12,885 bases of DNA from NCBI GenBank assembly GCA_013696525.1, contig JACCYK010000042.1, positions 1-12,885 of the forward strand. Direction: 5' to 3'. Made by a program: the position numbers and the translations under genes. Shown one piece after another: positions 1 through 6,077 of this stretch (positions within the stretch are counted from its first letter, which is position 1; the number at the start of each line of letters is the position of its first letter). A model generated the notes under the pieces. The model was not told the DNA's origin and ran no database searches. It saw nothing but the letters and a program-made list of their open reading frames with translations. Origin of the DNA: Chloroflexia bacterium. GTDB lineage: Bacteria > Chloroflexota > Chloroflexia > Thermomicrobiales > UBA6265.

Positions 1-1
1 C

Positions 2-388
2 GCCAGCGGCGAGGCGGTGGAGTTTCCGCCGACGGTCCTTCGAATCCTCCACCAAGTCGCACGCCTCTTGGCCGGGGATAAGGCGCTGGTCCTGCGAGCG
101 ATCGGCTCGGAACTCACGATTTACCAATCCGCCGAGCTGCTCAACGTCCCGATCCCATACCTGGTGCGGCTGTTGGATGAAGGAACGCTACCCTACCGAC
201 AAGAAGGGGAGATCCGGCTCGTGCCGCACAACGAGCTGCTGGCCTATCGGTTGCAGGACAAGGCACAGCGGCGAGAAGCCTTACGGGAGCTGACGCGGCT
301 GAGCCAAGAACTGAGGCTGTACGACCTCGATCTCAGCACGATCAAGCTTAAGCGGCTGGCAGAATTCGACGAAGAGGTCGAACCCTAG
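2..388 (+). CDS. Excisionase-type HTH antitoxin-like protein, 5' end outside window
   Basis: The frame is open to the left edge. The first possible in-window start is a GTG at 17 with only a weak purine stretch before it, and the known family has extra N-terminal residues, so the gene probably begins upstream. Counted from the GTG (123 aa), a MerR/excisionase-like helix-turn-helix covers about residues 32-70 (ELTIYQSAELLNVPIPYLVR), followed by a charged helical tail rich in Arg, Glu and Leu. By resemblance this is the DNA-binding antitoxin that normally precedes a PIN-domain ribonuclease toxin and represses their shared promoter. No PIN gene follows: only 94 bases separate the stop from the end of a gene on the other strand. 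As I recall the family, the usual SRPYLV and GTHRR segments are changed here to PIPYLV and GEIRL, so DNA binding may be weakened. About a quarter of its codons end in A or T, more than in the operon genes to the right. Confidence 0.7.
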   Translation, partial: ASGEAVEFPPTVLRILHQVARLLAGDKALVLRAIGSELTIYQSAELLNVPIPYLVRLLDEGTLPYRQEGEIRLVPHNELLAYRLQDKAQRREALRELTRLSQELRLYDLDLSTIKLKRLAEFDEEVEP

Positions 389-482
389 CAACGATTGGTA
401 TCCGCTGCTGCCTGCATCGTCCGACGCTCGAACGACTCTGGGCGCGGTGGCGAGTCTCGCTGCCAGTACGTTACCCATCGGG

Positions 483-1037
483 TTAGGCGGAGAAAACGTC
501 CCGGAGCGGGAGCTGGAAGCCGGGGAGGACATCGCCTCCGTCCAGAGTGTCCTTGACCGTCAGCGTACGGGGACCGCGGCCGCGCTCGAAGACGGTAACG
601 GTCTCGGCGTCGGGATCAACCAGCCAGAAGAGCGTTACCCCGGCCTCGAGCCACATCATCCCCTTGGCGATCACCTCCGCGGCCCGGTCATTTGGCGAGA
701 TGATCTCGACCACCAGATCGGGCACCACGCGAAGAAACCGCCGCCGATCGCGACCGGCGGGCAGCCGGTCGGCCCGGATGAAGCCGCCGTCCGGCACCCG
801 CATCACCGAGGGATCCGTGGAGAGCACAACGCCCGCGTCCGGGGTCAAGACTATTCCGAGTTGGCGCGGCACAACATAGGCGCTGATCCGGTAAATGAGC
901 GCGGAGCCAATCGTCCAATGTTGCTCGCTACTCAAGGCCAACTCCACCAGCTTGCCATCGATCAGCTCCCAGCGGCCTTCCGGCACGCCGTGCTGTTCCA
1001 GATCCTCAACTGTTGTCAACCGTGTGGTCGTTGCCAT
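483..1037 (-). CDS. Uma2-family (DUF820) putative endonuclease
   Basis: A 184-aa protein of the Uma2/DUF820 family, which has a PD-(D/E)XK restriction-endonuclease-like fold and is abundant in cyanobacteria and Chloroflexota. Its biological role is not settled. Visible motifs are RWELIDG (residues 22-28, Glu24), VPD (81-83), PDLVVEIISP (106-115, with Asp107 and Glu111), Lys125 in the following helix, and WLVDP (138-142). These are the expected acidic and lysine positions, so the active site looks intact, and the length is normal for the family. The ATG start has GAAGGAA about 9 bases upstream. That ribosome site lies in a small hairpin (1044-1056). It lies 75 bases downstream of the Mur ligase gene on the same strand and could be read from the same transcript. 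Nothing next to it suggests a specific partner. Confidence 0.85.
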   Translation of the reverse strand: MATTTRLTTVEDLEQHGVPEGRWELIDGKLVELALSSEQHWTIGSALIYRISAYVVPRQLGIVLTPDAGVVLSTDPSVMRVPDGGFIRADRLPAGRDRRRFLRVVPDLVVEIISPNDRAAEVIAKGMMWLEAGVTLFWLVDPDAETVTVFERGRGPRTLTVKDTLDGGDVLPGFQLPLRDVFSA

Positions 1038-1043
1038 AGCCGG

Positions 1044-1056
1044 ATTCCTTCGGAAT
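1044..1056 (-). promoter_or_regulatory. Small hairpin over the Uma2 ribosome-binding site
   Basis: On the minus strand ATTCC and GGAAT form a perfect 5-bp stem with a 3-base GAA loop. The GGA of the likely Shine-Dalgarno sequence is inside the 3' arm, so folding could mask it. The stem is short and such a match can arise by chance. Confidence 0.25.
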
Positions 1057-1112
1057 ACGATGCGCGACGGCGACGGTCGATCGTACCATGCCGGATCGCC
1101 GGTGAGGAGCCG

Positions 1113-2753
1113 CTAGGCGGGTTTCGGCGATGCCAGCCCGGATACGAGGTCGCGGGCGGCGACGCTCTCTTCGATGCACATCATGGCGATTACATCGCCG
1201 GGGTGCAGATCGTGGAGCGCCCGCTCCAGCGCTCCCAGCTCGGTTTCGATGATTTCGTACGGCGTGTCGCCGGCGGCGACAATGCCGTCGACAAAGGCCG
1301 CGTTCATCTCGGCCGGGGCGGCCCGGCCCCGCAGGTAGCGATGGGTTTCCTTCACCAGCACCAGGTCGCTCGCCGCCGCCGCCGCCCGCCCCATCTCGCG
1401 CAGCACCTCGTCCGCGCGATCGCCGGCGGTGCCGATGATCGCGATCAACCGGCCGGCGCCGGTCCGGTAGCGCGCCGCCAGCTCCAGGAGGTGGGTCAGG
1501 CCGACGATGTTGTGCGCGTAGTCGAGGATGACCGTCGCCCCCTTCACCTCGTACCGGTGGAGCCGGCCGGCGTTATGATCGGGGTCGGTGCCGAAGCTGG
1601 TTAGGGCGGCGACGATCTCATCCCGCGGCAGGCCGAGGGCGAGGCAGGCGGCGGCGGCGCAGAGCGTGTTCTCGACCATGTGGCGGGCCAGGCCGTCGAA
1701 CGTGATCGGCACCGCCGTGACCTCGAGCAGGGGATGCTCGCGCGATCCCCGCGCCTCGATCACCACCCCGTCACGGATCAGCAGGGCCCGGCCGCCGGTG
1801 CGCAGGTGGGCCAGCACGGTCGGGTTCTCCGGCTCTTGGCTGATCCAGAAAACCGAGGCGTGGATCCCGCTGGCGGCGCCCCGGACGCGCGGATCGTCGG
1901 CGTTCAGCACGGCGTAGCCGCCGGACCGGGTGACGCGGACCACGACCGATTTGACCTGGGCCAGGCCGTCCTCGGTCTCGATCCCGTGGAAGCCGAGATG
2001 ATCGGGGCTGACATTGGTGAAGACACTGACGTCGTTACTTTCGTAAGCCAGCCCGCGCAGCAGGATGCCGCCCCGAGCCGTCTCCAGGATGGCAGCGTCG
2101 ACCGCCGGCTCGTCGAAGACCCGCCAGGCCCCTTGCGGCCCGGTGTAGTCGCCTTCCAGCACCAGCTCGCCATCGATGTAGACCCCGGCGGTGGTCGCCC
2201 AGCCGACGTGGCGGCCAGTGCTCCGCAGGATGTGCGCGATCAGCCGGGTGGTGGTGGTCTTGCCATTGGTGCCGGTGACGCCGATCAGGGGGCGGGTGCG
2301 GTCCGCGTCGCGCAGCAGGTGGGGCCGGTCGTCGGCCTCCGTCGTGGCCAGCAGGGAGGCTAAGCGGTCGAGCGTGGGCTGGAGATCGAGCGGCTCGCCG
2401 GTGGCGACGGCCGCCAGCACCCGCCCCACCTCCAACCCAAAGCGGCGATGCTCCCAGCCAAAGGCCAGAGCGACGTGATCCGCGGTTTCGAGCGGGGTCC
2501 AGGTCAGCTCCGGCTCGGGCCGGCCGGAGCGTTCGTGGAGCAGGATGGCGGCGGCCATCAGCAGCTCGCCGATCGGCCAGTCGCCGCTCTCGCGGTCATC
2601 GGTGTCGACCCCCAACGGTTCCAGCCGGGCGCCGAGGGCGGCGATCGCATCGGGCGAACGATCATCCGCTGTCGCCACGAAGGCGACCTTGATCGCCGGT
2701 TGCAGCAAGAACTGGTTCGGCCCGTCGAGGTCCCGGATCTCTACCAGTTGCAT
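1113..2753 (-). CDS. Cyanophycin-synthetase-type Mur ligase lacking the ATP-grasp module
   Basis: I place the start at the ATG at 2753 (546 aa), because MQLVEIRDLDGPN matches the conserved beginning of this family (compare the EIxxLxGPN opening of cyanophycin synthetase CphA). The upstream frame to 2891 gives unconserved Arg-rich sequence that overlaps the preceding gene. Residues 1-150 form a CphA-like N-terminal region. The Mur ligase part follows: P-loop GVTGTNGKTTTT (158-169), ETARGGIL (224-231), NVSPDHLG (247-254), Lys268 at the site usually carbamylated, NADDPRV (284-290), HMVEN (358-362), then the C-terminal domain from about 394 with LDYAHN (410-415) and GDRADEV (444-450). Mur ligases use ATP to form an acyl phosphate and join it to an amine; in CphA this domain adds arginine to the aspartate side chain. 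The polymerising ATP-grasp domain that CphA carries before it is absent, so the substrate is unknown. It sits 88 bases downstream of the CPBP gene on the same strand. All catalytic motifs look intact. Confidence 0.88.
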   Translation of the reverse strand: MQLVEIRDLDGPNQFLLQPAIKVAFVATADDRSPDAIAALGARLEPLGVDTDDRESGDWPIGELLMAAAILLHERSGRPEPELTWTPLETADHVALAFGWEHRRFGLEVGRVLAAVATGEPLDLQPTLDRLASLLATTEADDRPHLLRDADRTRPLIGVTGTNGKTTTTRLIAHILRSTGRHVGWATTAGVYIDGELVLEGDYTGPQGAWRVFDEPAVDAAILETARGGILLRGLAYESNDVSVFTNVSPDHLGFHGIETEDGLAQVKSVVVRVTRSGGYAVLNADDPRVRGAASGIHASVFWISQEPENPTVLAHLRTGGRALLIRDGVVIEARGSREHPLLEVTAVPITFDGLARHMVENTLCAAAACLALGLPRDEIVAALTSFGTDPDHNAGRLHRYEVKGATVILDYAHNIVGLTHLLELAARYRTGAGRLIAIIGTAGDRADEVLREMGRAAAAASDLVLVKETHRYLRGRAAPAEMNAAFVDGIVAAGDTPYEIIETELGALERALHDLHPGDVIAMMCIEESVAARDLVSGLASPKPA

Positions 2754-2841
2754 GACCGCCCCCCGCCCCGGCTGCCGGCTCTTCAGTCGCCGTGGCGGCG
2801 CGGTAGCCGCCTGGTGCCGCGCGCCCGGCTCGATTCGCGTC

Positions 2842-3786
2842 TTAGACGACGTAGATGACCAGTAGCACCTGGATTGCATTGTACGCGGCATGGGCGATCA
2901 TCGCCGTCGTCGTGCCGAAGTAGTTGCGGGCCAAGCCGAGCAGGATACTGACCGCGAACAAGCCGAGCACCGCCAGGTTGAGCCCGTATTGGGGAGCGTG
3001 CAGCAAGGCGAAGACGATCGAGGTCAGGACAATCCCGTACCGTGGTTGGAGCGCCCCCCGGAAGAGCGCCTCTTCACCCACGCCGGCCGAGATGCCGAGA
3101 ATCAGGGCCCCGACCGGGTTCTGGAAGTTGGCGGTCAGATCCTCGGTCAGGGCGTTCATGCTCTCCGCCAGCTCGGGCTGGACGAAGAGGGCAATCACAT
3201 TGACCGCGATCGCGGTCAGGAAGGCGAGGACGGTAAACCCGGCGGCGGCGGCGAGCGTTTCCCACGTGGGACGGGTGATGCCGAGGCGGGCGGTCGCCTC
3301 GCCGAAGGTGCGCACAATGCGCCAGCCGACGGTGAAGTAGGCGACCAGGACAAAGACGGCCGCTTGCAGGAGCAGTTCAGGGATATTCGGTGAGACCCCC
3401 TCTAGGGACGTTGGCGTGGGGACTGTGACGGTGAGCCCCAGCAACGAACCTGCTAGCCCAAGCAATACTGCAAGTCCAGCCATGTCCGTCGGGGAGTCAG
3501 GATCTATAGGGGTCACCTTCGCCAACAACTGACGGAACGGTTTCAGCATTGGCAGACCGAGGCCAATGCTTATCAGCAGGAGGACGCTAGCTAGGCGCTG
3601 GTCACCTAGCCACAGGGTCACGAGACTCGACACCAACATGAGCGTAGATGGAAAGGCAATCAGCAGATACAGACCAAAGTACGCCGAACGGTCACTTCGA
3701 GCGCGGTAGGCCCAATAGGCGAGACCATAGACCGCGGCCACGATGACGATCACTGAAACAACGACCAGCAGCAGAGACTCTTGCAC
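2842..3786 (-). CDS. CPBP-family intramembrane glutamic protease (Abi/CAAX type)
   Basis: A 314-aa polytopic membrane protein. The CPBP signature is complete in the C-terminal half: EEALFR (residues 238-243, catalytic Glu238-Glu239 and Arg243), FALLHAPQY (259-267, His263) and HAAYN (299-303, His299 and Asn303). These are the motifs of the Rce1/PrsW-like intramembrane proteases, which cleave membrane-embedded or prenylated substrates. Hydrophobic segments lie at about 5-25, 37-60, 66-80, 103-123, 136-155, 178-202, 225-235, 250-262, 268-286 and 295-312. The start is a GTG with AAGGG five bases upstream. The first 140 codons have far fewer G/C third positions (about 64%) than the remaining 160 counted (about 89%), which points to a different origin or weaker constraint for the N-terminal membrane region. 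Its substrate is unknown. It heads a minus-strand group with the Mur ligase, so a role at the cell envelope is possible but unproven. Confidence 0.88.
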   Translation of the reverse strand: MQESLLLVVVSVIVIVAAVYGLAYWAYRARSDRSAYFGLYLLIAFPSTLMLVSSLVTLWLGDQRLASVLLLISIGLGLPMLKPFRQLLAKVTPIDPDSPTDMAGLAVLLGLAGSLLGLTVTVPTPTSLEGVSPNIPELLLQAAVFVLVAYFTVGWRIVRTFGEATARLGITRPTWETLAAAAGFTVLAFLTAIAVNVIALFVQPELAESMNALTEDLTANFQNPVGALILGISAGVGEEALFRGALQPRYGIVLTSIVFALLHAPQYGLNLAVLGLFAVSILLGLARNYFGTTTAMIAHAAYNAIQVLLVIYVV

Positions 3787-3873
3787 GGGTGCCCTTGACG
3801 CGCGACGGCCGGACTTCGCGCTCGCCCCGGCGGCGAGCCCGTTCCAGCCGGATTTCAGACCCAGGAGACCGGG

Positions 3874-3917
3874 CCGCTCCGGGCGCGATCGCCCGTGACG
3901 GGTCCGATCCGGAGCGG
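3874..3917. repeat. Inverted repeat in the CPBP/parB divergent region
   Basis: CCGCTCCGG (3874-3882) and CCGGAGCGG (3909-3917) are perfect 9-bp inverted arms. Between them a smaller stem CCCG-TGA-CGGG (3892-3902) can form. The right arm touches the candidate TATACT of the CPBP promoter, so it could be an operator, or a hairpin at the 5' end of that mRNA. The rest of the 256-base region shows only a poor TAGACT-like -10 for parB (3992-3997). Confidence 0.45.
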
Positions 3918-3923
3918 AGTATA
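3918..3923 (-). promoter_or_regulatory. Candidate -10 element for the CPBP gene
   Basis: The minus strand reads TATACT, one mismatch from the TATAAT consensus, about 130 bases before the CPBP start in the divergent region shared with parB. No good -35 hexamer lies 16-18 bases upstream and there is no extended TG, so this is a weak call. An inverted repeat starts directly downstream of it (3874-3917). Confidence 0.3.
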
Positions 3924-4042
3924 CGCGACGACCGCGGCGCGGCTTCCTGGTTCACGCCGTGGACCGGCACCGGTGCCCGGCTCAGTCGGTGTAGACTCAG
4001 GGAACGATGGCGACGCGGCACGACGGCTCGGGATGACGGACG

Positions 4043-4981
4043 ATGGCGACACCACCAGCCACCGACGCTGAGACGACACCGGCTCCCCTTTCGGGGCGGG
4101 GCCGGCAGGGGTCGGCGCGGAAGGGAGGCTTGGGCCGCGGGCTTGGCGCTTTGATTCCCGACGTGGAGGGCGCCGGCGGCGTCCCGGCCAGCCACGAGGT
4201 CGATGTCAATGCGATTGAGCCGAACCCCTACCAACCGCGGACCACGCTCGCCCCAGCCAGCCTGCGCCAGCTCGCCGCCTCGATTCGCACCCACGGCGTC
4301 ATTCAACCGCTGGTGGTCACCGCTGGCGCCGAGCGCGGCCGCTACATCCTGATCGCCGGCGAGCGGCGGTGGCGAGCGGCGCAGCTCGCCGGCCTGGCGG
4401 TAGTGCCGGTGGTCATAAAAGAGGCGACACCGCGCGCCATGCTGGAGCTGGCGCTGGTCGAGAACGTGGTCCGGGCCGACCTGTCGCCATTAGAGGAAGC
4501 CGCCGCCTACCGGCAACTGATCGACGAGTTCGGCTTGACCCAGGGCGCGGTGGCGGAACGGGTTGGGCGGTCACGAGTCAGCGTCACCAACACGATGCGA
4601 TTGCTGACGGCGCCGGAGCCGGTGCAGGCGGCGCTCGGCGCGGGCGAGATCACCGAGGGCCACGCTCGCGCCCTCTTGGGGCTGCCGACCGCGGCCGATC
4701 AGATCGCGGCCTTGGAGCTGGTGACAAGCCGCGACCTGACCGTGCGGCAGACGGAAGAGGCCGTCCGCCGCTGGGGCAGCCAAACCACCGTCCGCCGGCA
4801 TGACGCCGTCCCGGCCCCGGCGAACGAGCGCCGCTTCGTCGAGCGGTTCCAATCGACCCTGGGCACCAAAGTGACCTTCAAGCGGCACCGCGGCGGCGGC
4901 GGCGCCTTGACCATCCATTACCACTCCGACGAGGCGCTAGACGCCCTCTACGAGCGGCTAGCCGGCGACGATACCTGGTAG
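4043..4981 (+). CDS. parB: ParB/Spo0J-family chromosome segregation protein
   Basis: A 312-aa ParB, the CTP-dependent DNA clamp that loads at parS sites and works with the ATPase ParA and with SMC in chromosome segregation. After a disordered N-terminal tail comes GLGRGLGALIP (29-39), the peptide next to the ParA-stimulating region. Then follow the CTP-binding/CTPase domain with PYQPR (62-66), THGVIQPL (83-90), GERRWRAA (106-113) and ENVVRADLSPLEEA (140-153), the parS-reading helix-turn-helix (about 165-184, LTQGAVAERVGRSRVSVTN), GHARAL (206-211), and a C-terminal dimerisation domain (271-308). All motifs of a chromosomal ParB are present. The ATG start is taken because it gives the full N-terminal tail, although its ribosome site is weak. 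Unusually, no parA is adjacent: the upstream neighbour is the divergent CPBP gene, and I see no consensus parS in the window. Confidence 0.95.
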   Translation: MATPPATDAETTPAPLSGRGRQGSARKGGLGRGLGALIPDVEGAGGVPASHEVDVNAIEPNPYQPRTTLAPASLRQLAASIRTHGVIQPLVVTAGAERGRYILIAGERRWRAAQLAGLAVVPVVIKEATPRAMLELALVENVVRADLSPLEEAAAYRQLIDEFGLTQGAVAERVGRSRVSVTNTMRLLTAPEPVQAALGAGEITEGHARALLGLPTAADQIAALELVTSRDLTVRQTEEAVRRWGSQTTVRRHDAVPAPANERRFVERFQSTLGTKVTFKRHRGGGGALTIHYHSDEALDALYERLAGDDTW

Positions 4982-5109
4982 ACGCGGCTTCGGTCCTCCC
5001 TGGCGGGGCGGTCCGGGTGCTTCGACGTTGAACTCCGTCAGGGATGAGGGAGATGCCATCGCGGCGCCAGCCGAGCACGGTGGCATGCCCAGCGCATTGC
5101 TCGATTCGC

Positions 5110-5372
5110 TTAATCGTCCCGGTTCAGATCGGCCATCAGCTCGTCGATACTGGCGAAGGAAGGCACGTCCCCGTCCTCCCCCTCTTGCATGGCCGCGATC
5201 GTGGTTGCGTTGGTTTCAGGAGGGACCGCGGAAAGGTCTGCTCGGCAACGATCCGCTCAAACAGCACCCGCACCGCCCACGACGGGGTCAGGCCGATGTC
5301 CGCCAAGATACGCGTTGCCTCGTCCTTGACGTCCGAATCCACGCGAACCCGCACAATGGCTGTAGCTGCCAT
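5110..5372 (-). pseudogene. RelB/DinJ-type antitoxin gene broken by a one-base frameshift
   Basis: Translation from the ATG at 5372 gives MAATAIVRVRVDSDVKDEAT, a ribbon-helix-helix start typical of RelB/DinJ antitoxins, and continues through LADIGLTPSWAVRVLFERIV to SLLKP. After that the frame loses all similarity and runs to a stop at 5136. In the neighbouring frame, starting at 5211 on the minus strand, the sequence reads NATTIAAMQEGEDGD, then FASIDELMADLNRDD and a stop at 5110-5112. That is the expected C-terminus of the family, including the toxin-binding helix. One missing base (about 5211-5213) therefore separates two parts of one gene. A strong ribosome site (GGGGAG, 7 bases before the ATG) is still present. 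A RelE/YafQ-type toxin would be expected downstream (4982-5109) but I recognise none. The cause could be a real mutation, a sequencing error or, less likely, programmed frameshifting. Confidence 0.82.
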
Positions 5373-5379
5373 GACTGGT

Positions 5380-5385
5380 CTCCCC
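5380..5385 (-). promoter_or_regulatory. Ribosome-binding site of the broken antitoxin gene
   Basis: The minus strand reads GGGGAG with 7 bases to the ATG at 5372. This decides for that ATG over the GTG at 5399, which has no such site and would add nine unconserved residues. Confidence 0.6.
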
Positions 5386-5420
5386 GGTTCATGTGACACA
5401 GTACTACACGATCACGCATA

Positions 5421-5822
5421 TCAGGTTCGGCGGGTCCCACCATCGGCGGCAGCATTGTACGTAGTCGGTTGGGCCGCGGCGGGTGGCGAGAGGTGGGTGT
5501 GCTTGAACCCGGACGGGTATTTCAGGCCGTAGGCGAGGGCGCGGTCGATCCCGATGTGGGCCAGCCAGATCAGGGCTAGTTGGGTGGCGAGCGGCCAGCC
5601 GGCGGCAATCGCCACCGCGTAGAGGAGGATCGGTCCGACATAGGTATGCGCCAGGTTATAGGTCCGGCTGCCAATGCCGGGGCCGGCCAGGTAGCCAAGG
5701 GCGGAGAGGTCGGGGGCGAGGATGAGGAGCAGCAAGAGCCACCAGGGGCCGCCCGTCTGCCAGTAGAGCAGCAGGGCGGCGACGAAGACCGCGGCGCTCT
5801 CGGCCCGGAGCCATCGGATCAA
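5421..5822 (-). CDS. DUF4260 family small integral membrane protein
   Basis: A 133-aa hydrophobic protein of the DUF4260 family, whose function is unknown. The family's recognisable stretches are all here: LAPDLSALGYLAGP, YNLAHTYVGP and, near the end, LIWLAHIGIDRALAYGLKYP followed by SGFKHTHL. About four membrane segments alternate with short loops holding conserved Asp, His and Asn residues, so a metal or proton role is imaginable but not shown. I chose the TTG at 5822 as the start because GGAGGG lies six bases upstream and homologues start at this point (IRWLRAE). A GTG at 5867 would add 15 unconserved residues. The broken antitoxin gene follows 48 bases downstream on the same strand. A candidate promoter lies upstream at 5891-5920. 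Confidence 0.85.
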   Translation of the reverse strand: MIRWLRAESAAVFVAALLLYWQTGGPWWLLLLLILAPDLSALGYLAGPGIGSRTYNLAHTYVGPILLYAVAIAAGWPLATQLALIWLAHIGIDRALAYGLKYPSGFKHTHLSPPAAAQPTTYNAAADGGTRRT

Positions 5823-5828
5823 GACCGT

Positions 5829-5834
5829 CCCTCC
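5829..5834 (-). promoter_or_regulatory. Ribosome-binding site deciding the TTG start of the DUF4260 gene
   Basis: The minus strand reads GGAGGG six bases before a TTG codon at 5822-5820. It is the best ribosome site in the region and coincides with where family similarity begins. Confidence 0.6.
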
Positions 5835-5890
5835 AGCGCATCCCGATATGACCACTCTTGCTGGCACAAGCCCGCGGCAGGCTGCCGGGG

Positions 5891-5920
5891 ATCATGCCCC
5901 GCCGCGACGTGCCGTGTCAA
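5891..5920 (-). promoter_or_regulatory. Candidate sigma70-type promoter for the DUF4260 gene
   Basis: On the minus strand a perfect TTGACA (5920-5915) is followed after 18 bases by CATGAT (5896-5891), four of six matches to the -10 consensus. Transcription would begin near 5884, about 60 bases before the TTG start. The -10 sits in the loop of a perfect palindrome, CGGGG-ATCATG-CCCCG (5886-5901), which could be an operator. Confidence 0.45.
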
Positions 5921-5952
5921 AGCGGCGTCGCGCTGCTCACCGGCGCGACTGG

Positions 5953-5981
5953 TTGACATCGCGCCCCGAGTTGCGTACCAT
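5953..5981 (+). promoter_or_regulatory. Strong sigma70-type promoter of the iclR-led operon
   Basis: TTGACA (5953-5958) is a perfect -35. An exact 17-base spacer leads to TACCAT (5976-5981), four of six matches to the -10 consensus. The start of transcription would be near 5988, about 90 bases before the regulator gene. GTTTTC boxes begin directly after the -10, where a bound repressor would block RNA polymerase. Confidence 0.75.
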
Positions 5982-6020
5982 GTTTTCGCATTCGCACATC
6001 GTTTTCAGTATCCGAAAACG
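5982..6020 (+). promoter_or_regulatory. Putative IclR operator with repeated GTTTTC boxes
   Basis: GTTTTC occurs at 5982-5987 and again at 6001-6006, a spacing of 19 bases or about two helical turns. The second copy pairs with GAAAAC at 6014-6019, giving a CGTTTTC/GAAAACG inverted repeat (6000-6020) with a 7-base spacer. TTCGCA is also repeated in tandem (5985-5996). The position on the start site and just before an IclR-family gene suggests autoregulation. These A/T-rich boxes stand out from the GC-rich surroundings. Confidence 0.55.
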
Positions 6021-6077
6021 CACGACGGGAAAGAGGAGACACGCGGTTCCCCGGCTGGGTAGCCAAGGACGACGCTC

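Noticed and set aside
447..1604. Long plus-strand open frame opposite the Uma2 and Mur ligase genes.
   Set aside because: The minus strand has clear family motifs across the whole stretch. The plus translation is low-complexity His/Arg/Gly-rich sequence with no ribosome site.
2754..2891. N-terminal extension of the Mur ligase to an ATG at 2891.
   Set aside because: The extra 46 residues are Arg/Ser/Pro-rich and unconserved, they overlap the end of the CPBP gene, and family similarity begins exactly at the ATG at 2753.
3259..3272. TCCCACGTGGGA palindrome with a CACGTG core, considered as a parS site because parB is nearby.
   Set aside because: parS needs GTTTC and GAAAC arms directly around CACGTG; here the arms are CC and GG. 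It also lies inside the CPBP coding region, where the bases are explained by codons.
4982..5109. Possible toxin remnant downstream of the broken antitoxin, reading LGWRRDGISLIPDG on the minus strand.
   Set aside because: I could not match it to RelE, YafQ, HicA or another toxin family. The frame is short, with no ribosome site and no conserved catalytic pattern.
6031..6077. AGAGGAG sequence in the iclR leader as the start of a small leader peptide.
   Set aside because: No ATG, GTG or TTG lies at a usable distance after it. The GTG at 6078 has its own AAGGA site.
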